Assembly: GCA_032871835.1 (NCBI GenBank)
Contig: CM065296.1
Span: 112,664,146-112,728,145 of the forward strand
DNA from: Dipteronia dyeriana
Taxonomy: Eukaryota; Streptophyta; Magnoliopsida; Sapindales; Sapindaceae
Direction of reading: 5' to 3'
Length of the DNA: 64,000 nt
Made by a program: the position numbers and the translations under genes. Positions within the stretch are counted from its first letter, which is position 1, and each line of letters starts with the position of its first letter. Positions 22,541-34,807 of this stretch are shown here, piece by piece. The notes under the pieces are model-generated. The model was not told where the DNA came from, made no database searches, and saw only the letters and a program-made list of their open reading frames with translations.

Positions 22541-23110
22541 TATTATTAACCGATTCATCTTGAAACAGGAAAGTTTGCACTTATGTTTCATACCCGGTTG
22601 CTACCTGAACGTTATATCAAGGCTCACTATGATTATGCGTTCGAGTCCTTGCGCAATACCAAGGACGTCTCCCTAGTTTTTATGCGCAAGGGTTTGCCGA
22701 ATCGTTGAGCTCTTTTTTAAAAGTTGCTTCAACACAGCTACGCATTTCACCGGAATTTCTCCCGATAGCGTCCTGAGCATTTTTCCAGTTTGGTGCATCG
22801 GGTTTGCTTTTTTACGAAGGTCATTTTGACCCTGCTCGGCTGGCATGCTCCTACGAGCTTCTCCGCCCTTTCAGGATTTGATGGTCCCGAGAATTCTATT
22901 TGCATGTTCTTATTATCATGCTCTTCTTCCATTTCTTATTGTCGTATGCTTTTTGGAAATCTCGAGCTAGGTGCTTTCCTTTTGGAAATTCCTAGTTTTA
23001 TTTATTACTGCGAAAAATCAACAAAGATTAATATTACAGTTTTAATATTTATTCGGACTAATACTGTCCTGACTAGAAAAAGAATAAAATATTTAATATA
23101 AATATATATT
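22541..23110. other. Spacer between tandem repeats and integrase of D
   Basis: No convincing domain was read on either strand. It is the untranslated part of the element between pol and the repeat array. Confidence 0.5.
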
Positions 23111-24241
23111 TTAAGGATAGAAAATCTTCAGATATTGGGCATTGCACGGTCGGGGTAACACCCCTCCATTGGGTCGAGCAATCCAATAAGCTCCATGGCC
23201 AGCTATCCTCTCGATCTTGTATGGACCTTCCCATTTGTCAGCCAGGGATCCCACGGCTCTATTCTTTGTGTTTAGTGACACCTTCCTGAGCACCAGGTCT
23301 TCTAACTGAAATTTACTGATCCGAACACGAGAGTTGTAGTGGCGTGCCACTCTTTGTTGATAAGTTGCATTTCTTGTTCGGGAATTTTCCATTTTTTCTT
23401 CTAGCTCATCCAAACTTTGTAGCAGTGTATCAATGTTTTTTCCTTCATCGTATAGCCTGACCCGGGGGGACGCATACGATGTTTCTATGGGGATGACAAC
23501 TTCTGTTCCGAATGCTAGGCTGAACGGAGTTTCTCCTGTTAAAGTCCTTGCTGTCGTCCGATATACCCACAATACTTCAGGAAGCTTTTTAACCCAGCTT
23601 CTTTTTCTGTCATCTAATTTTGCTTTGATAGTGTGCTTGATAATTTTATTTACTGCTTCTACTTGCCCGTTTGTTTGTGGATGAGCTGGTGTTGCATAGT
23701 AGTTGGCAATATGATACTTCTCGCACAATTGTCTGAACCTTTGGTTATCGAACTGAGTGCCATTGTCTGTGATTATAGAATCCGGAATTCCAAACCTGTA
23801 AAGTATGTTTTTCTTTACAAAATTTATGGTGTTGGCTTCCGTGATATGCACCAACGCTTCAGCTTCAACCCATTTTGTGAAATAATCGACAGCTACTATG
23901 GCGTGCTTCGCTCCACCCCCTGTTCCAGCTGGCATTGGCCCGATCAGGTCTAGGCCCCACATGGCGAATGGCCACCGGGCAGTGAGATTTATGAGCTTTT
24001 CTGGGGGTTATCAGATATCGTTGGCAATTCTTTAACATGTATTGCAACTTTCCGACCATTGCTGTGCATCTGAGAAAAGTGTAGGCCAATAATAGCCTTG
24101 CCTGAGTACCTTATGCGCCAGACTCCTACCCCCAATGTGGTTGCCACAAACTCCTCCGTGGATCTCTTGAAGTACTAGATGTGCATCTTCTTCCGGTATA
24201 CATCTCTGGAGAGCTCGAGAAAACCCTCTTCTGTATAATTC
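23111..24241 (-). pseudogene. Integrase of element D
   Basis: This retroviral-type integrase would insert the cDNA into host DNA. The core is well kept: first catalytic Asp in VDYFTKWVEAEA, second in ITDNGTQF, Glu in HPQTNGQVEAVNK, followed by the C-terminal part WEGPYKIERI-GHGAYWI. The open part covers 23111-23962. Upstream in the same frame lie the zinc-binding region with ESCNTC and, beyond it, RWPFAMWGLDLIGP; this stretch has three stops (near 24000-24040). No chromodomain is visible, as is usual for the Tat group. It is in the same frame as the RNase H region upstream, consistent with one former polyprotein. Confidence 0.9.
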
Positions 24242-25321
24242 TCATCCGATCATGGTGTACCTAGCCGATCGATACCTGATGCGCTTTGCTAATATCGGAT
24301 CATTTGGGAGTATACCTTCTTCTAGGAACCTTCTCAGCTGGACCATCCAACCTTCTTGCGGTGTTCGGATTTCTGAAATTTCCAAATGCTTAAGTTCAAC
24401 CGTACTCGGTTTAAGGAGGTGTGCAACTGGAATGGTTTTTGGTCTGATCGAGGTTGTTGCTGACGCTAATTTAGATAAAGCGTCTGCCTTTTCATTTTCT
24501 TCTCTGGGGATCTGAGCGATCTTGTATTCTTTAAATTTTTGGAGGAGCTGTTTTGCGATGTCACGGTAGACAACCATTCCTTCATCTTTAGCCTGGTATT
24601 CATCCATAACCTGGTTGATAACTACCTATGAATCGCTAAATATCTCCACTTTATCTGCCTCAAGAGCTATGCAGACTCTGTGTCCAGCCAACAATGCCTC
24701 GTATTCAGCCTGATTATTGGTTGCTTTGAAATCAAATCTCATGGCACATTCAACATCATCTCCTTCTGGGGTGCGAACTACGATCCCTGCCTCGCTGCCA
24801 TGAGTATTTGAAGAACCATCAACATATAATTTCCATTGGAAACTTCTATCCAACAATTTTTTTGCTTCCAGGTTCGGTTCTGTGAACTCGGCTATGAAGT
24901 CTGCCATTGCTTGTCCTTTGAGGGAAGTTTTGGGGACATAATATATATCGAATTCACTCAACTCGATTGCCCATTTAGTAAGTCTTCCTGATATCTCTGG
25001 TTTTTGTAAGATTTGTCCTAATGGGCAATTGGTGAGAACCTTGATCGTATGGGCCTGAAAGTATGGTCTCAGCTTTTTTGCAGCTGAAACCAATGCTAAG
25101 GCCATCTTCTCTGCCTGTGAGTATTTGGTCTCGGACGGTAGGAGTGCCTTGCTTGTATAATACACTTGTTTTTGTACTCTATCTTCTGTCCTGACTAGGA
25201 CTAAACTTGCTGCAAGCTCGGTTATTGATAGATACAGCTGGAGTATTTCCCCTTTTGTGGTTTTGAGAGGATGAGAGCTTGCCCCAAGTATTCTTTTACC
25301 TTTAAGAATGCCTGCTCGCAC
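24242..25321 (-). pseudogene. RNase H and archaeal-type RNase H of element D
   Basis: The first half holds the retroviral RNase H: YYTSKALLPSETKYSQAEK, ALALVSAAKKLRPYFQAH, WAIELSEFDIYYVPKTSLKG and ADFIAEF. After a linker comes a second RNase H of archaeal/plant type: WKLYVDGSSNTHGSEAG (catalytic Asp), ATNNQAEYEALLAG (catalytic Glu) and IFSDS (catalytic Asp). It continues past a TAG at 24626 with NQVMDEYQAKDEGM and IPREENEKADALSKLAS. The duplicated RNase H marks Tat-lineage elements. The frame differs from the RT frame by a shift near 25270-25300, and a further stop follows YTMIG at about 24242. Confidence 0.88.
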
Positions 25322-25974
25322 TCTTTATTCCACTCCAGGCCTTTTCCTTTTTTGATCACTTTGAAGAAAGGCGCGCACCTGTCTGTAGCCTTTGAGATGA
25401 ATCTTCCCAAGGAGGCTAAACACCCTGTTAAGCGCTGTACCTCTTTCAATATTTTAGGTGAAGTCATTTGCTGCAAAGCCTGGATCTTCTCTGGATTAAC
25501 TTCGATTCCTCTTTGATGGACTTGAAAACCCAAGAATCTTCCCGAGTGGACTCCGAATAAACATTTGTTTGGGTTTAATTTCATCTGATATCTTCTTAAT
25601 ACATCAAATGTCTCTCGGAGGTCGCAGGCATGGTCATCTGCTGAGACGCTTTTAGTCAACATGTCATCAATGTAGACTTCCATGTTCCTTCCTATTTGCC
25701 GAGTGAAGATCTTGTTGACCAACCTTTGGTACATGGCTCCTGCATTTTTTAAACCGAAGGGCATCACTGTGTAGCAATATAAACCCTGATCCGTTGTGAA
25801 AGCTATTTTTTCTTCGTCAGCTTTGTTCATCCTGATCTGATTGTATCCCGAGTAAGCATCCATGAAGCTGAGCAGTTCATGACCTGTTGTGGCATCTTCC
25901 AGCTGATCTATTCTTGGGAGTGGGAAGCTGTCCTTCGGACACGCCTTGTTTAGATCCTTGAAATCTATGCACAT
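25222..25974 (-). pseudogene. Reverse transcriptase of element D
   Basis: This RNA-dependent DNA polymerase copies the element's RNA. Motifs in order: CIDFKDLNKACPKDSFPLP, FMDAYSGYNQI, FTTDQGLYCYTVMPFGLKNA, the catalytic VYIDDML with two Asp, and FLGFQVHQRGIEVNPEKI. The open stretch starts within the domain; the part upstream (25975-26460, motifs 1 and 2) is broken by stops. A frameshift near 25280 separates it from RNase H. Confidence 0.92.
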
Positions 25975-26466
25975 CCTCCATTGTCCATTTTTCTTCTAGA
26001 CGAGGACTACGTTAGAGACCCACTGGGGGTAGCTGACTTCTCTGATTGATCCCGTCGCTAGTAGCTTTTCCACCTCCTGTTTGATTGCTTGACTTCTTTC
26101 AGGATTGAACGATCTTCTCTTTTATACTACCGGTTTGGCATTTGGGCTTACTGCGAGGTGATGGGATATTATTCGGGCATCTATTCCGATCATATCTTCA
26201 TGACTCCGGGCGAATACATCTTTGTATTCTCTAAGCAAATTGGTTGATTCTCGCTTGATTTTTTATTCCAAGTTGGCCCCGATCTTGACTTTCCTGTCTG
26301 GTTTGTCTTCTTCGAGTAGTATTTCGGCCACTTCTGTCTTGTATTCATTAGAGCCCTCCCTTGGATCTAGTTCGAATGACAAGGATTCTTCATTCTCATT
26401 TGGCTGCATTATGGTGCACACTTGTTCGGCATCATGCTTATCTCTGTATACCGACAGGTTTGCTCT

Positions 26467-26850
26467 TCAGGCCATCTCTTGAGATCCCTTGACTATCTCA
26501 ACCCCTTGTTCTGTTGGGAACTTGATCATTAATGCGTAAGTGGCCGTCACGGCTCTTGTTTTATTTAGGAATGGCCGACCCAATAACGCATTATACGGCC
26601 AATTATCCAAATCAACTACCACGAAGTCGAGCAGGACAGTTCTCTGGCATGGTGCCGTTCCGATATTCACAAGTAATTTGACTGTCCCGAGTGACCTGAC
26701 ATCTATTCCCCATAAATCTTCTTAATGGTGTATGGAAAGGCTGTAAATCTTTTCGGTCCAATCTTAGTTGGTCGTATACGGCCACGCTTAAGATGTCTGC
26801 TGAACTCCCATTATCTATTTAAATTCTCCGAACTTCCCTATGGCCAATCC
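26467..26850 (-). pseudogene. Aspartic protease of element D
   Basis: Minus-strand translation from about 26825 gives IDNGSSADILS, the active-site loop in the DNGS form seen in Tat elements. The downstream flap and end region FVVVDLDNWPYNALLGRPFL lies at 26560-26640. Between them one frameshift and a stop occur. The protease would have processed the Gag-Pol precursor. Confidence 0.75.
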
Positions 26851-27001
26851 GGGCACTTATAACCAAAGCGTCATTGGGTCGAACATCGATGCCGTGGGAA
26901 TCTGCCTCTGTGAAGACTATCGGGTCCCATCCTTCCTTTACCCTATTCAGGTCTGGTTCAACCGAATTCACGTCGAAGTTATTCCTGGCTTCTACTGCTT
27001 C

Positions 27002-28766
27002 TCAGACTTCATGAGTTCGTTCTCGGTTGCTCCTCCCAGTAGAAGGTTCTCCGAAGATTGTATGTATTACTTCATTGGCATCGGGGCTGGCTCTTCGGTT
27101 TTGACTAGGGTTGTGATCAGCCTTGGCTTTCTTGACTTCCGATCTCTCGTATTTTTTTAAGACTACATCCCACAGGTGCCCTTCCCGAATAAGGGTTTCT
27201 ATGTAATCTCTAAGCTGAAAACACTTCGAAGTTTCATGCCCGGTCTCTTTATGAAACCTGTAATACTTGGTTGTATCTCTCCGTGCGAACTGTGAATGTC
27301 TTCGCGGTTCTTGTACCATATTCTTTTCTTCCAGGATGGCTAGAATTTCTTCTTGTTTCTTCCGAAGAGAGGTGTAATTGGTATATCTGCCGCGGTATTT
27401 CTCTGTGGACCGTTCGGCGTTACGCCCATTACCCCCATCCTTATTTTCTCCTTGCTGTTCCCTTTCTGTTTTTCTTTTTGATTTTGCCCCTTGGATTCAG
27501 TATTTCTCTGTTCGGGCTTTCCTCCATGCATATAGCTTCCTTCTGTAGCTAACTCTTCTTACTCAGCCAGAGCGAATCCTCCCGCCATATCCATCATGTC
27601 GGCATACCTTGTCATCTGCGCTCTTCTCAAATCGAAGGATAATCGTCCATTCTGCAAGTTATTGGTGAAGGCAGCAATAATGGCTTCATCATTAGCGTTG
27701 CCAATCTCTGATACTGCTTGGCCAAACCAGCCAAAGAATTTTTTTAATGACTCGTCCTTCCCCTGTTTTATTTTAGAGAGGTAGGCCACTGACTTCTTTC
27801 TGTGAACGTTGCTCAGGAATTGCCTTGAGAAGCTCCTGCTCAACTCGCTGAAATTTTCGATGCTTACCGGAGGTAGTCTTCCAAACCATCTTGAGCCTGT
27901 GTCCCCAAGTGTTTGTGGAATGTTGAGACACAACAGGGGGTCACTGCGGGCATATTGAGCCATGACACTCTTATAGCGTATAACGTGCTCCTTTGGATCT
28001 GTATCTTTTTTGAATTGTTCCACATGCGGCATCCTGAATCTTTCTGGGAAAGAGGTTCACAAAATTTCCCTGGTAAATGGACTGTCGGAGTCATCGTCGG
28101 ATAGATCGTTGTAACCGTAACGTCTGACAAGTGCCTCCATCTGTCGCCTATTATTCTCTACTTCTTGAGTCAGACTCTGGATTGTAATATCTCTGTCCCC
28201 TACCGGGCTTCCCTGACGGTTGAACCATTTGGTGACTGTCATTCTTTCCTCAGATTCTTCACTCTCATGTCGGAACCCTCGTGTGACTCCATGATGACGT
28301 TTACGATGGTGTTGATCACTGTCTTCTGATGATGATCGTCCTCTGCGCCGATCGTATTTACGATGTCTGGCCCGTACTGTTTGATTGCGATCCAGCTTTT
28401 GATGATTCTCCTTTAGTGTTTTCTGTCCAACCGGATTGATCGGTGAAGAGTTCCTTCGGGTTTCTGGCATAGTTATTCCTGGTCCTACCACCATTGAACG
28501 GAGCCTCGCGGGTGGAGGATTGGGAGTATGCGCTCCTGCGGCCATTAGGTCAATCCCTTCATTTGCTGCGTCCGTCACTAATTGTTGCAGGGCCTCTTGG
28601 AAACGCAGCGTAAGATCTCTGCTGGTTGGAGGAACTTGCTGGATCCCTGCTAGGTGCGCAAGTTGGTTTTCTGTGTTTGCTGTAGAATTTTGGGACGTAT
28701 TGCCAGTATGGAAATCGCTTGGTGATCTTTGGCCATTCCCTGAACTACTTCAGCTTCCAGCCATTG
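27002..28766 (-). pseudogene. Gag of element D
   Basis: The start is the ATG at 28766 (MAGS), immediately followed by a TGA. The N-terminal part is Arg/Ser-rich. The central capsid domain includes IRYKSVMAQYARSDPLLCLN, FSELSRSFSRQFLSNVH and IKQGKDESLKKFFGWF (27559-28032). A basic linker follows, then the nucleocapsid-like motif YYRFHKETGHETSKCFQL (27180-27250), in which the first Cys of the usual C-FH---GH-T--C pattern is Tyr. Gag packages the element RNA. Frameshifts near 28045 and 27540 and the early stop break it. Confidence 0.85.
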
Positions 28767-28787
28767 CTTTCTAACAAGTTCGGAGGT

Positions 28788-28811
28788 TCACCCTCTCCTT
28801 CTTGCACCAAT
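28788..28811 (-). other. Primer-binding-site-like sequence of element D
   Basis: Directly inside the 5' LTR the minus strand reads attggtgcaagaaggagagg. The TGG start fits pairing with a tRNA CCA end; I could not identify the tRNA. Confidence 0.5.
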
Positions 28812-29628
28812 TATTGACGTCGATTTCTGGATTATGCCAGAAAAGCCAACAATGACTGGATTTTGGCTATTGATTCAAAGAGAAAAAGATGCAGAGAGAG
28901 TAACAAAGACAAGGTTTACATGGTAAAACTCCGATGGTCGGAGAAACATCCACGGGTGGTTGAAAGATCAACCAAGCCAAAATCCACTAAGAGAATAAGA
29001 TGTTTTTACAAGCTCTCGATCTCCCTTTTTCTCTCTATTATTTGCGATTACTGTATGCTATATTGTCTATATCTTTTCGAGCCAGATTTTGGGTCTATTT
29101 ATATGCTTATAGAACCCTAATCTGCTTTGTACAAGTAATACAAGATATTTGTATTTAATTGTGATTTGGTTATTTGCTTGAGGTTGATTTGTCTTCTTTC
29201 CTGTTTCGGAGTCTCTTATGGAAATTGAGTGGGATTCTAGTACCATAATTCAATTTGACTAGTTTCCTTATAAGAATGTAGTCTTCGAAAAGGAATCAAG
29301 TTGTTTCCTGATTGGGGGACTCTTCTAACTTAAAGGTCCATTATTTGGGATTCTTTCATGAAGAATATCTTTGCGTATTTAATGACTTAACCCGTACAAT
29401 AAGTTATTATTCGGGTTGTATTTACTCCCGAGTAAGACTGATACCTGATGGTCCCGAGTAGTGCCGTTTGAGCCCGAGTGGGTCTTTATTCAGTATATGC
29501 TTACTCGGGCTTGCTCCTCTTTAATGATGCCTTGTAGGATATTTTCTGGATGTCCATCTAAGCATACACCTGGCTATTTTTTCCTTCCTATCAATGACGT
29601 GTATGCTTGGTAAAATTTACATACAACA
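28812..29628 (-). repeat. 5' LTR of element D
   Basis: It matches the 3' LTR base for base apart from about 30 changes and one indel. Its first bases on the plus strand read tattgacg where the other LTR has tgttgacg, so the terminal TG...CA is damaged at the inner edge. Confidence 0.92.
29095..29106 (-). promoter_or_regulatory. TATA box of element D 5' LTR
   Basis: The minus strand reads catataaataga, a good plant TATA box in the LTR. The same word is kept at 18074-18085 in the 3' LTR. Confidence 0.55.
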
Positions 29629-29969
29629 AAATTTAAAATTTGAAGCCAAAAATATAGAAACAAAAAATTTTGGTGGACCAAAATGAAATTTTTTAAAATA
29701 TAAAGATAATTGTATTTTAAAATTTCGTGAACCTTTTTTTATAAAATTATTATTAAAAAAATTGAGAAACGGGGGGCATTACCACAATGAATGAAAACGA
29801 CGTTTCAAATGATAACAGTTTTAACTTGATAGTGAGTGGCCACCTGTTTCAAATAATAAATAACTTGGATGGTGATGACTGAGGAGCCACCAAAATAAGT
29901 TTATTAAAGTCATCTTGTTCCATGTAATGAACTTGCAAGTCGATCGTGACAAGTTAGAAAGTTGTCACC
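29629..29969. other. Promoter-side flank of P450 copy 2
   Basis: 29828-29969 aligns with 2210-2306 upstream of copy 1 (gatagtgagtg-ccac, gtcatcttgttcc-tgta, gagaaagttgt-atcaccatgg). The duplication therefore included the 5' flank. Copy 2 has an extra segment in the middle. Confidence 0.7.
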
Positions 29970-30301
29970 ATGGATGCTCTGTTTTACCTCAGTGTAGTAG
30001 TCTCTGTTATTACTATCATCTACCAGTTCGCGGTACAAAGAAGGATTAATCAACAAAAAATCTTCCCTCCAAGTCCTCCCAGTCTACCTATAATCGGCCA
30101 TTTTCAAGTGATGCCCGTACACGAAACTCTAAGCAATCTCTCCAACAAGTATGGTCCTATATTTCTTCTGCACTTGGGTTCACGACCAATTCTTGTACTC
30201 TCCTCTCGTACAGCCATTGAAGAATGCTTCCGAAACTATGACATCATCTTTGCTAATCGACCACTCTTGCCTTCTAGAAGGATTTCACGGTACAATTTAA
30301 C
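29970..30301 (+). pseudogene. P450 copy 2, segment 1 (N-terminus)
   Basis: It begins with the ATG that fits copy 1 and encodes the membrane anchor (residues 1-22, ending in VQRR where copy 1 has a stop), the hinge FPPSPPSLPIIGH, and the start of the catalytic domain through IFANRPLLPSRRIS. This part is free of stops and better preserved than copy 1. Homology with copy 1 breaks off after tacaatttaac at the edge of element E and resumes at 40634. Confidence 0.88.
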
Positions 30302-30858
30302 TGCTACAATGACATAACAAGTGAAAGAAAATAGAAGAATAATATAATTTTCTATATAGTAAAATGTAAACAACAATTTTGAAGGTACCAAAAACTTAAT
30401 CTTTCAATAACCTACTGTAATTACATAACAAATAATAAAAAAAATTATGCAGTAAAACTAAAATACTGACTTGATAAGTAGATAGAGGCATATAAATGGT
30501 TTCAATGTCCTAAAACAGTATTTCACTCATTCTCCTATGCTTGAAGTTCTGTAAGTGAATGTTTCTCAGGATATAACTATCTGTACTCTAATGTTTAGTA
30601 CTAAAAATTAGAACCCTAGCAAACTTTGTATATTTCCTCTCAATGCTGTAAACTTATAGACAAACTAACTAAAAAATAACTTTGGTCAAATTCTTCTTAA
30701 AAAACCTTGTATTTTTGATTGAATTTAATTCCAATTTACAAACTCAAATGTGTCTCTTGGTTAATACACATCTTTTGGAAGAGATGCATCTCTTGATGAA
30801 GAGACACAATTTTCTAGTGAATAGACATGGATCTTGAATTCTATTCAAAATTCCAACA
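30302..30858. repeat. Left LTR of element E
   Basis: It shares with the right LTR the words ggatataactat-tgta, ctagcaaactttgtatattt and gaagagatgcatctcttgat. Inside, the dyad gatgcatc occurs as agagatgcatctct. Confidence 0.75.
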
Positions 30859-32001
30859 ATACCCCACATTTGAATCGAAATTCAAGATTCTATACTTATG
30901 CTACGACCTTAGACTTTTAAGTAAAAGCATTTGAGAGGAACACAAGTGTTATGCATCGGGAGAAGTGTCTTTTGGACTTGAACTTACCCTAGTGAAAACA
31001 TATCGGATTTCCTTGGTGACGCAGTGATATAGATGATCTTGAACCATTCACTGTTGCAGTAAATCAAGACAATATGTCTCACACATAACACAACTTAATA
31101 TACGTTAGTTCATACGTTTTTGTTCATTTTGGTCTTGAACAGATCCCGGCTTTCATGATAGTTTTAGAGAATTTAGCCTTTTTTATTCTTTTATTTTCAT
31201 AAATACGACCCCACATTTACTATCATAGATATGACACTAATTAAAAGTTTTATGCTTAACTTCTCTTGATAACAAGATATCAGTGTCATTACATGCATAT
31301 TATATCCTTAACAACTGCATACAAAACACCAACCATCATAGGAATGAGCTATACTGTGTGTTATACAATTTAAGTCTTACCGAACCAGTTTGCCTATTAA
31401 ACCTAGACCATGGGATCTCCAATCAACTAGGTTAGGTTTCCGTCCGGTTCAACTTATTAAGTGGCTTTAAACTCATTCCCCTTTATATAAATTTAATTTG
31501 CTCTTTGTAAGCATTTTATCGGAGGATCTACAATTTTTCCATTCGACTTCACATATTCAATGGATATAACTCTATTTCAGAGCGCAATTGCTTAATAAAT
31601 TTATGATGATATTAAATAACATCAAATTTAATAATTAATAACTTATATATTGCACTTGTGTTTGCAAATTTTATGAAAACACCATCAACCATCTTAATTC
31701 ACAGTTTAGTTCTTTCTTGTAAAAGAACTTTAACTTTTACAAGGCAACCCCACACTTTAAGGGTCTTATAAATTGGTATCCTTACTTTCCACACTTCATA
31801 AGGAGATTGATTAGTCTTTTTATATGGAACTCTATTCAAAGCATGATTTGAATTTTATTAACCAATTTGCACTATACTAATCGTATTTGTAAAACTAGTG
31901 CAAAATTAACAAATGGAAATCTCAAGACTCACTATTCTGTTTTTCAAATTCTGTTTATAATTTGACCAAAGCATTTTGCTCCATGTAATATTTTGGATAC
32001 C

Positions 32002-32052
<51 letters not shown>

Positions 32053-32674
32053 GTTGAGCAACATTGTCTGTGGTCACAATTTGGTCAATATTGTCCATGT
32101 GAGTGTTTGAAAGTGTACAACATCTGAATTACACATTCACTGTACCAATTTGATCTCTTACCATTTACAATGATTTTGAAGATGAGTAGAGTACAATAAT
32201 TAACCTCAAATTTCCAATTATAATCGATTTTTTTTTTGTCAATATCATATTTTCTCTTCACAACTTTTTATGAATCATACAACAACAATATAATGTACAA
32301 TTCTTAACTATAGAATCACACTATAGAAGACACGGTTTTATCTTGAACCAACATGTTCAAAATCACGTCAATTCGATCAACATACACTTGTGTGTTTGAT
32401 AGTGTACAATTCGACTATCACTTACATAAGGCAAAATCAAATGTTTTAGTTGAAATGATTTTCTTCACACACATGCTTCAAGAAGGCTAAAGTGATATGT
32501 TGACCGATTTCATCACCATGGATGATTGTTTAAAGAATAGTTTGATGCTTGTAACCAACAATTATTTCACTTGTGCATTTTAAAATACACTCAATGTATT
32601 TTCATGCATCTTTACAATTCCATTTATGGTCACTGATTGTGAGTCCATAATAAAATATTGTTTTAGATTGTTAG
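30859..32674. other. Internal region of element E, non-coding
   Basis: No gag or pol motif could be read on either strand. It contains a (TA)n run at about 32003-32051. The first bases after the left LTR (ataccccacatttgaatcga) do not match a tRNA primer site I know. Confidence 0.6.
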
Positions 32675-32767
32675 TGATACAACAATAAGTGAAAGAAAAT
32701 AGAAGAATAATATAATATTTTATATAGTAAAATGTTAACAACAATTTTGAAGATACGAAAAACCAAA

Positions 32768-33801
32768 GGACCCGTCCTGTAGTCGTTTTTCAACCCGTTT
32801 TCGTTTTTATTTTTCAAAAACGATTTCGAAAACGCGTTCGTTAACCGTTTTTCATTTTGTTTTCGAAAAACAAAAAAAAAACAAAAAACAAAACCAGTAT
32901 TAAAAGTGAAAGATTTGAAAAACACAAAATACTTGTTTTTCGTTTTTCGTTTTTCGTTTTTGTTTTTCATTTTGTTTTTCATTTTTTTTATATTAAAAAA
33001 AATCTTAAACTATTAATTGTACTGTTATGTGTTTGATATAACTAGGACAAGACGGAACAAGATTTTTAAATTACCAAAGTGCCCCTCTTATATATATTAT
33101 AATAATATATTTAATATTATTATATATATATATTAATACTTTATATATTATGATATATATATATATATATATAATATCAAATATTATATATTTACATAGG
33201 ATATAATGTCATATATTATGTATTATTATATATAAAAATGTAATATAAAAAATATAATAATATTTCATATATAACAAATATAATAATTTTTAATATATAA
33301 AATAATATATATATTATTATTATATAAATTATAATATATGTAATAATATTTAATATATTATTACAATATGTATATATATATTAACATAATATATACTATT
33401 ATATTTTTATTATATATATATATTATAATTATTTATTTATAATTTAAGATTTTTGTTTTGATTAATTCATTTTTTTGATATGATTTTTTGAATTAATTTT
33501 TGATGTTACTTTTGTTTAATTTAAAAATTACAATACAAAAATTATATTGGTTAATTATTTAGTCAATTTGTTTATAGTTGTAATAATATTAAACAAAATA
33601 CTAAAATTAATATTTCAATTTTTGATAGTTTTCGGTTAACCTACCAGACGCGTTTTTTACGTTTTCATTTTTAAAATACTGCTTTCAGTATTTGCTACTA
33701 GACACATTTTCAGAAATCGAAAATGAAACCAAAAATACTGTTTTCATTTTTATTTTTATTTTCGAAAAACAACAACTGAAAAACGCTTACAGGACAGACC
33801 C
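32768..33801. mobile_element. TIR DNA element K inside the right LTR of E
   Basis: The ends ggacccgtcctgtagtcgtt (32768) and aacgcttacaggacagaccc (33782-33801) are inverted copies, and complementarity continues through gtttttcaa and the cgttttcgtttttatttttc words. The interior is almost entirely A and T, with TA runs at 33110-33430 that could form strong structures. Comparison with the left LTR of E shows exactly where it entered (between aaaaac and ttaatc-like text). Target duplication is unclear, so the superfamily is left open. Confidence 0.7.
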
Positions 33802-34226
33802 TAATCTTCCAATAACCTATTGCAATTACATAACAACAAATAATAATAAAAAATTATGTAGTAAAACTAAAATACTAACTTGATAAGTAGATAGAGGCAT
33901 GCAAATGGTTGCAATGTCCTAAAACAACATTTCACCCCTTCTCTTGTACTTGAAGTTCTGTAGGTGACTGTTTCCCAGGATATAACTATTTGTATACTAA
34001 TTTCTAACACTAAAAATTAGAACCCTAGCAAACTTTGTATATTTCCTCTCAATGCAGTAAACTTATAGTTTATGCAAACAAACAAACTAAAAAATAACTT
34101 TAGTCAAATTATTTTTTAAAAACCTTGTATTTTGGAATGAATTTCATTCCAATTTATAAACTTAAATGTGTCTCCTGGTTAGCACACATCTTTTGGAAGA
34201 GTTGCATCTCTTGATGAAGAGACACA

Positions 34227-34440
34227 TGTTAGAAAAATCCATCATATGGGACCACACATGTGAACATTAAATGTGTTGTGCTATCTTTTGGTTAAGCCTA
34301 AATTAAAGTGATCTAATTAAGATTTAAAGTATTAAAGCTTAAGGGTATAATTGTCATAGAATTAATGTGTAGATACTAGAGTGCTATTTCTAATTTATTG
34401 AGGGGCCGAATTAGAAATAGCCAACTTATAATAATTTGAT

Positions 34441-34487
<47 letters not shown>

Positions 34488-34793
34488 GGGTTATGGTTCC
34501 CAAATTACACGATACTTTAGTTTTATCTGTACCCCATCAACAGAGCAAATAGAACACATTAGGGTTCATAAAGGTCGTGATAATTTGGAAGATCACAACC
34601 CGTTCACAAATCTCCAACAATGGATTCAGGTACGTTCCGCTTTCTAGATTTAATTATTTTCTCTTGAATTGATATTGGTTATGTTATATTGTTTAGGGTT
34701 TGATTAAGTATGTATAGAAACATGTTTAGGTTAAACATTCAGATTAATTTTGTGCCTAAGCATGTTTTATTCTGTTAATCGAAATTCCTAACA
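34227..34793 (+). repeat. 5' LTR of element F
   Basis: It contains a (TA)n run of about 45 bp (34443-34486) and ends tcctaaca. It pairs with 40015-40578; the TA run differs in length between the two. Confidence 0.92.
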
Positions 34794-34795
34794 AG

Positions 34796-34807
34796 TGGTA
34801 TCAGAGC
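34796..34807 (+). other. Primer binding site of element F
   Basis: tggtatcagagc lies two bases inside the 5' LTR and is the classic initiator tRNA-Met complement used by many Copia elements. Confidence 0.9.

Larger units (their letters stand above)
17793..29628 (-). mobile_element. Full-length Tat-lineage Ty3/gypsy element D with antisense gene
   Basis: Both LTRs (816-817 bp) run from TGTTGACG-like to ACAACA and the element is flanked by perfect 5-bp duplications aaatt (17788-17792 and 29629-29633). Reading on the minus strand: 5' LTR, PBS-like site, gag, protease, reverse transcriptase, RNase H, a second RNase H of archaeal type, integrase, tandem repeats, an antisense gene, polypurine tract and 3' LTR. 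The second RNase H and the antisense gene between integrase and 3' LTR are hallmarks of the Tat clade. About 30 differences between the LTRs, counted by eye, indicate a moderately recent insertion. Coding regions have stops and frameshifts, so the copy is not autonomous. Confidence 0.92.

Noticed and set aside
26840..28774. Several plus-strand frames opposite the gag and protease of D
   Set aside because: They are shadows of minus-strand coding sequence, with Ser/Phe-rich translations and no domain.
30302..32674. Left LTR and interior of E as an intron of P450 copy 2
   Set aside because: The block is bounded by a repeated LTR and lacks splice sites at the P450 junctions; copy 1 has no interruption there.
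34443..34486. (TA)n runs here, at 32003-32051 and at 40232-40268 as regulatory sites
   Set aside because: Simple microsatellites of differing length between LTRs; no specific function can be supported.
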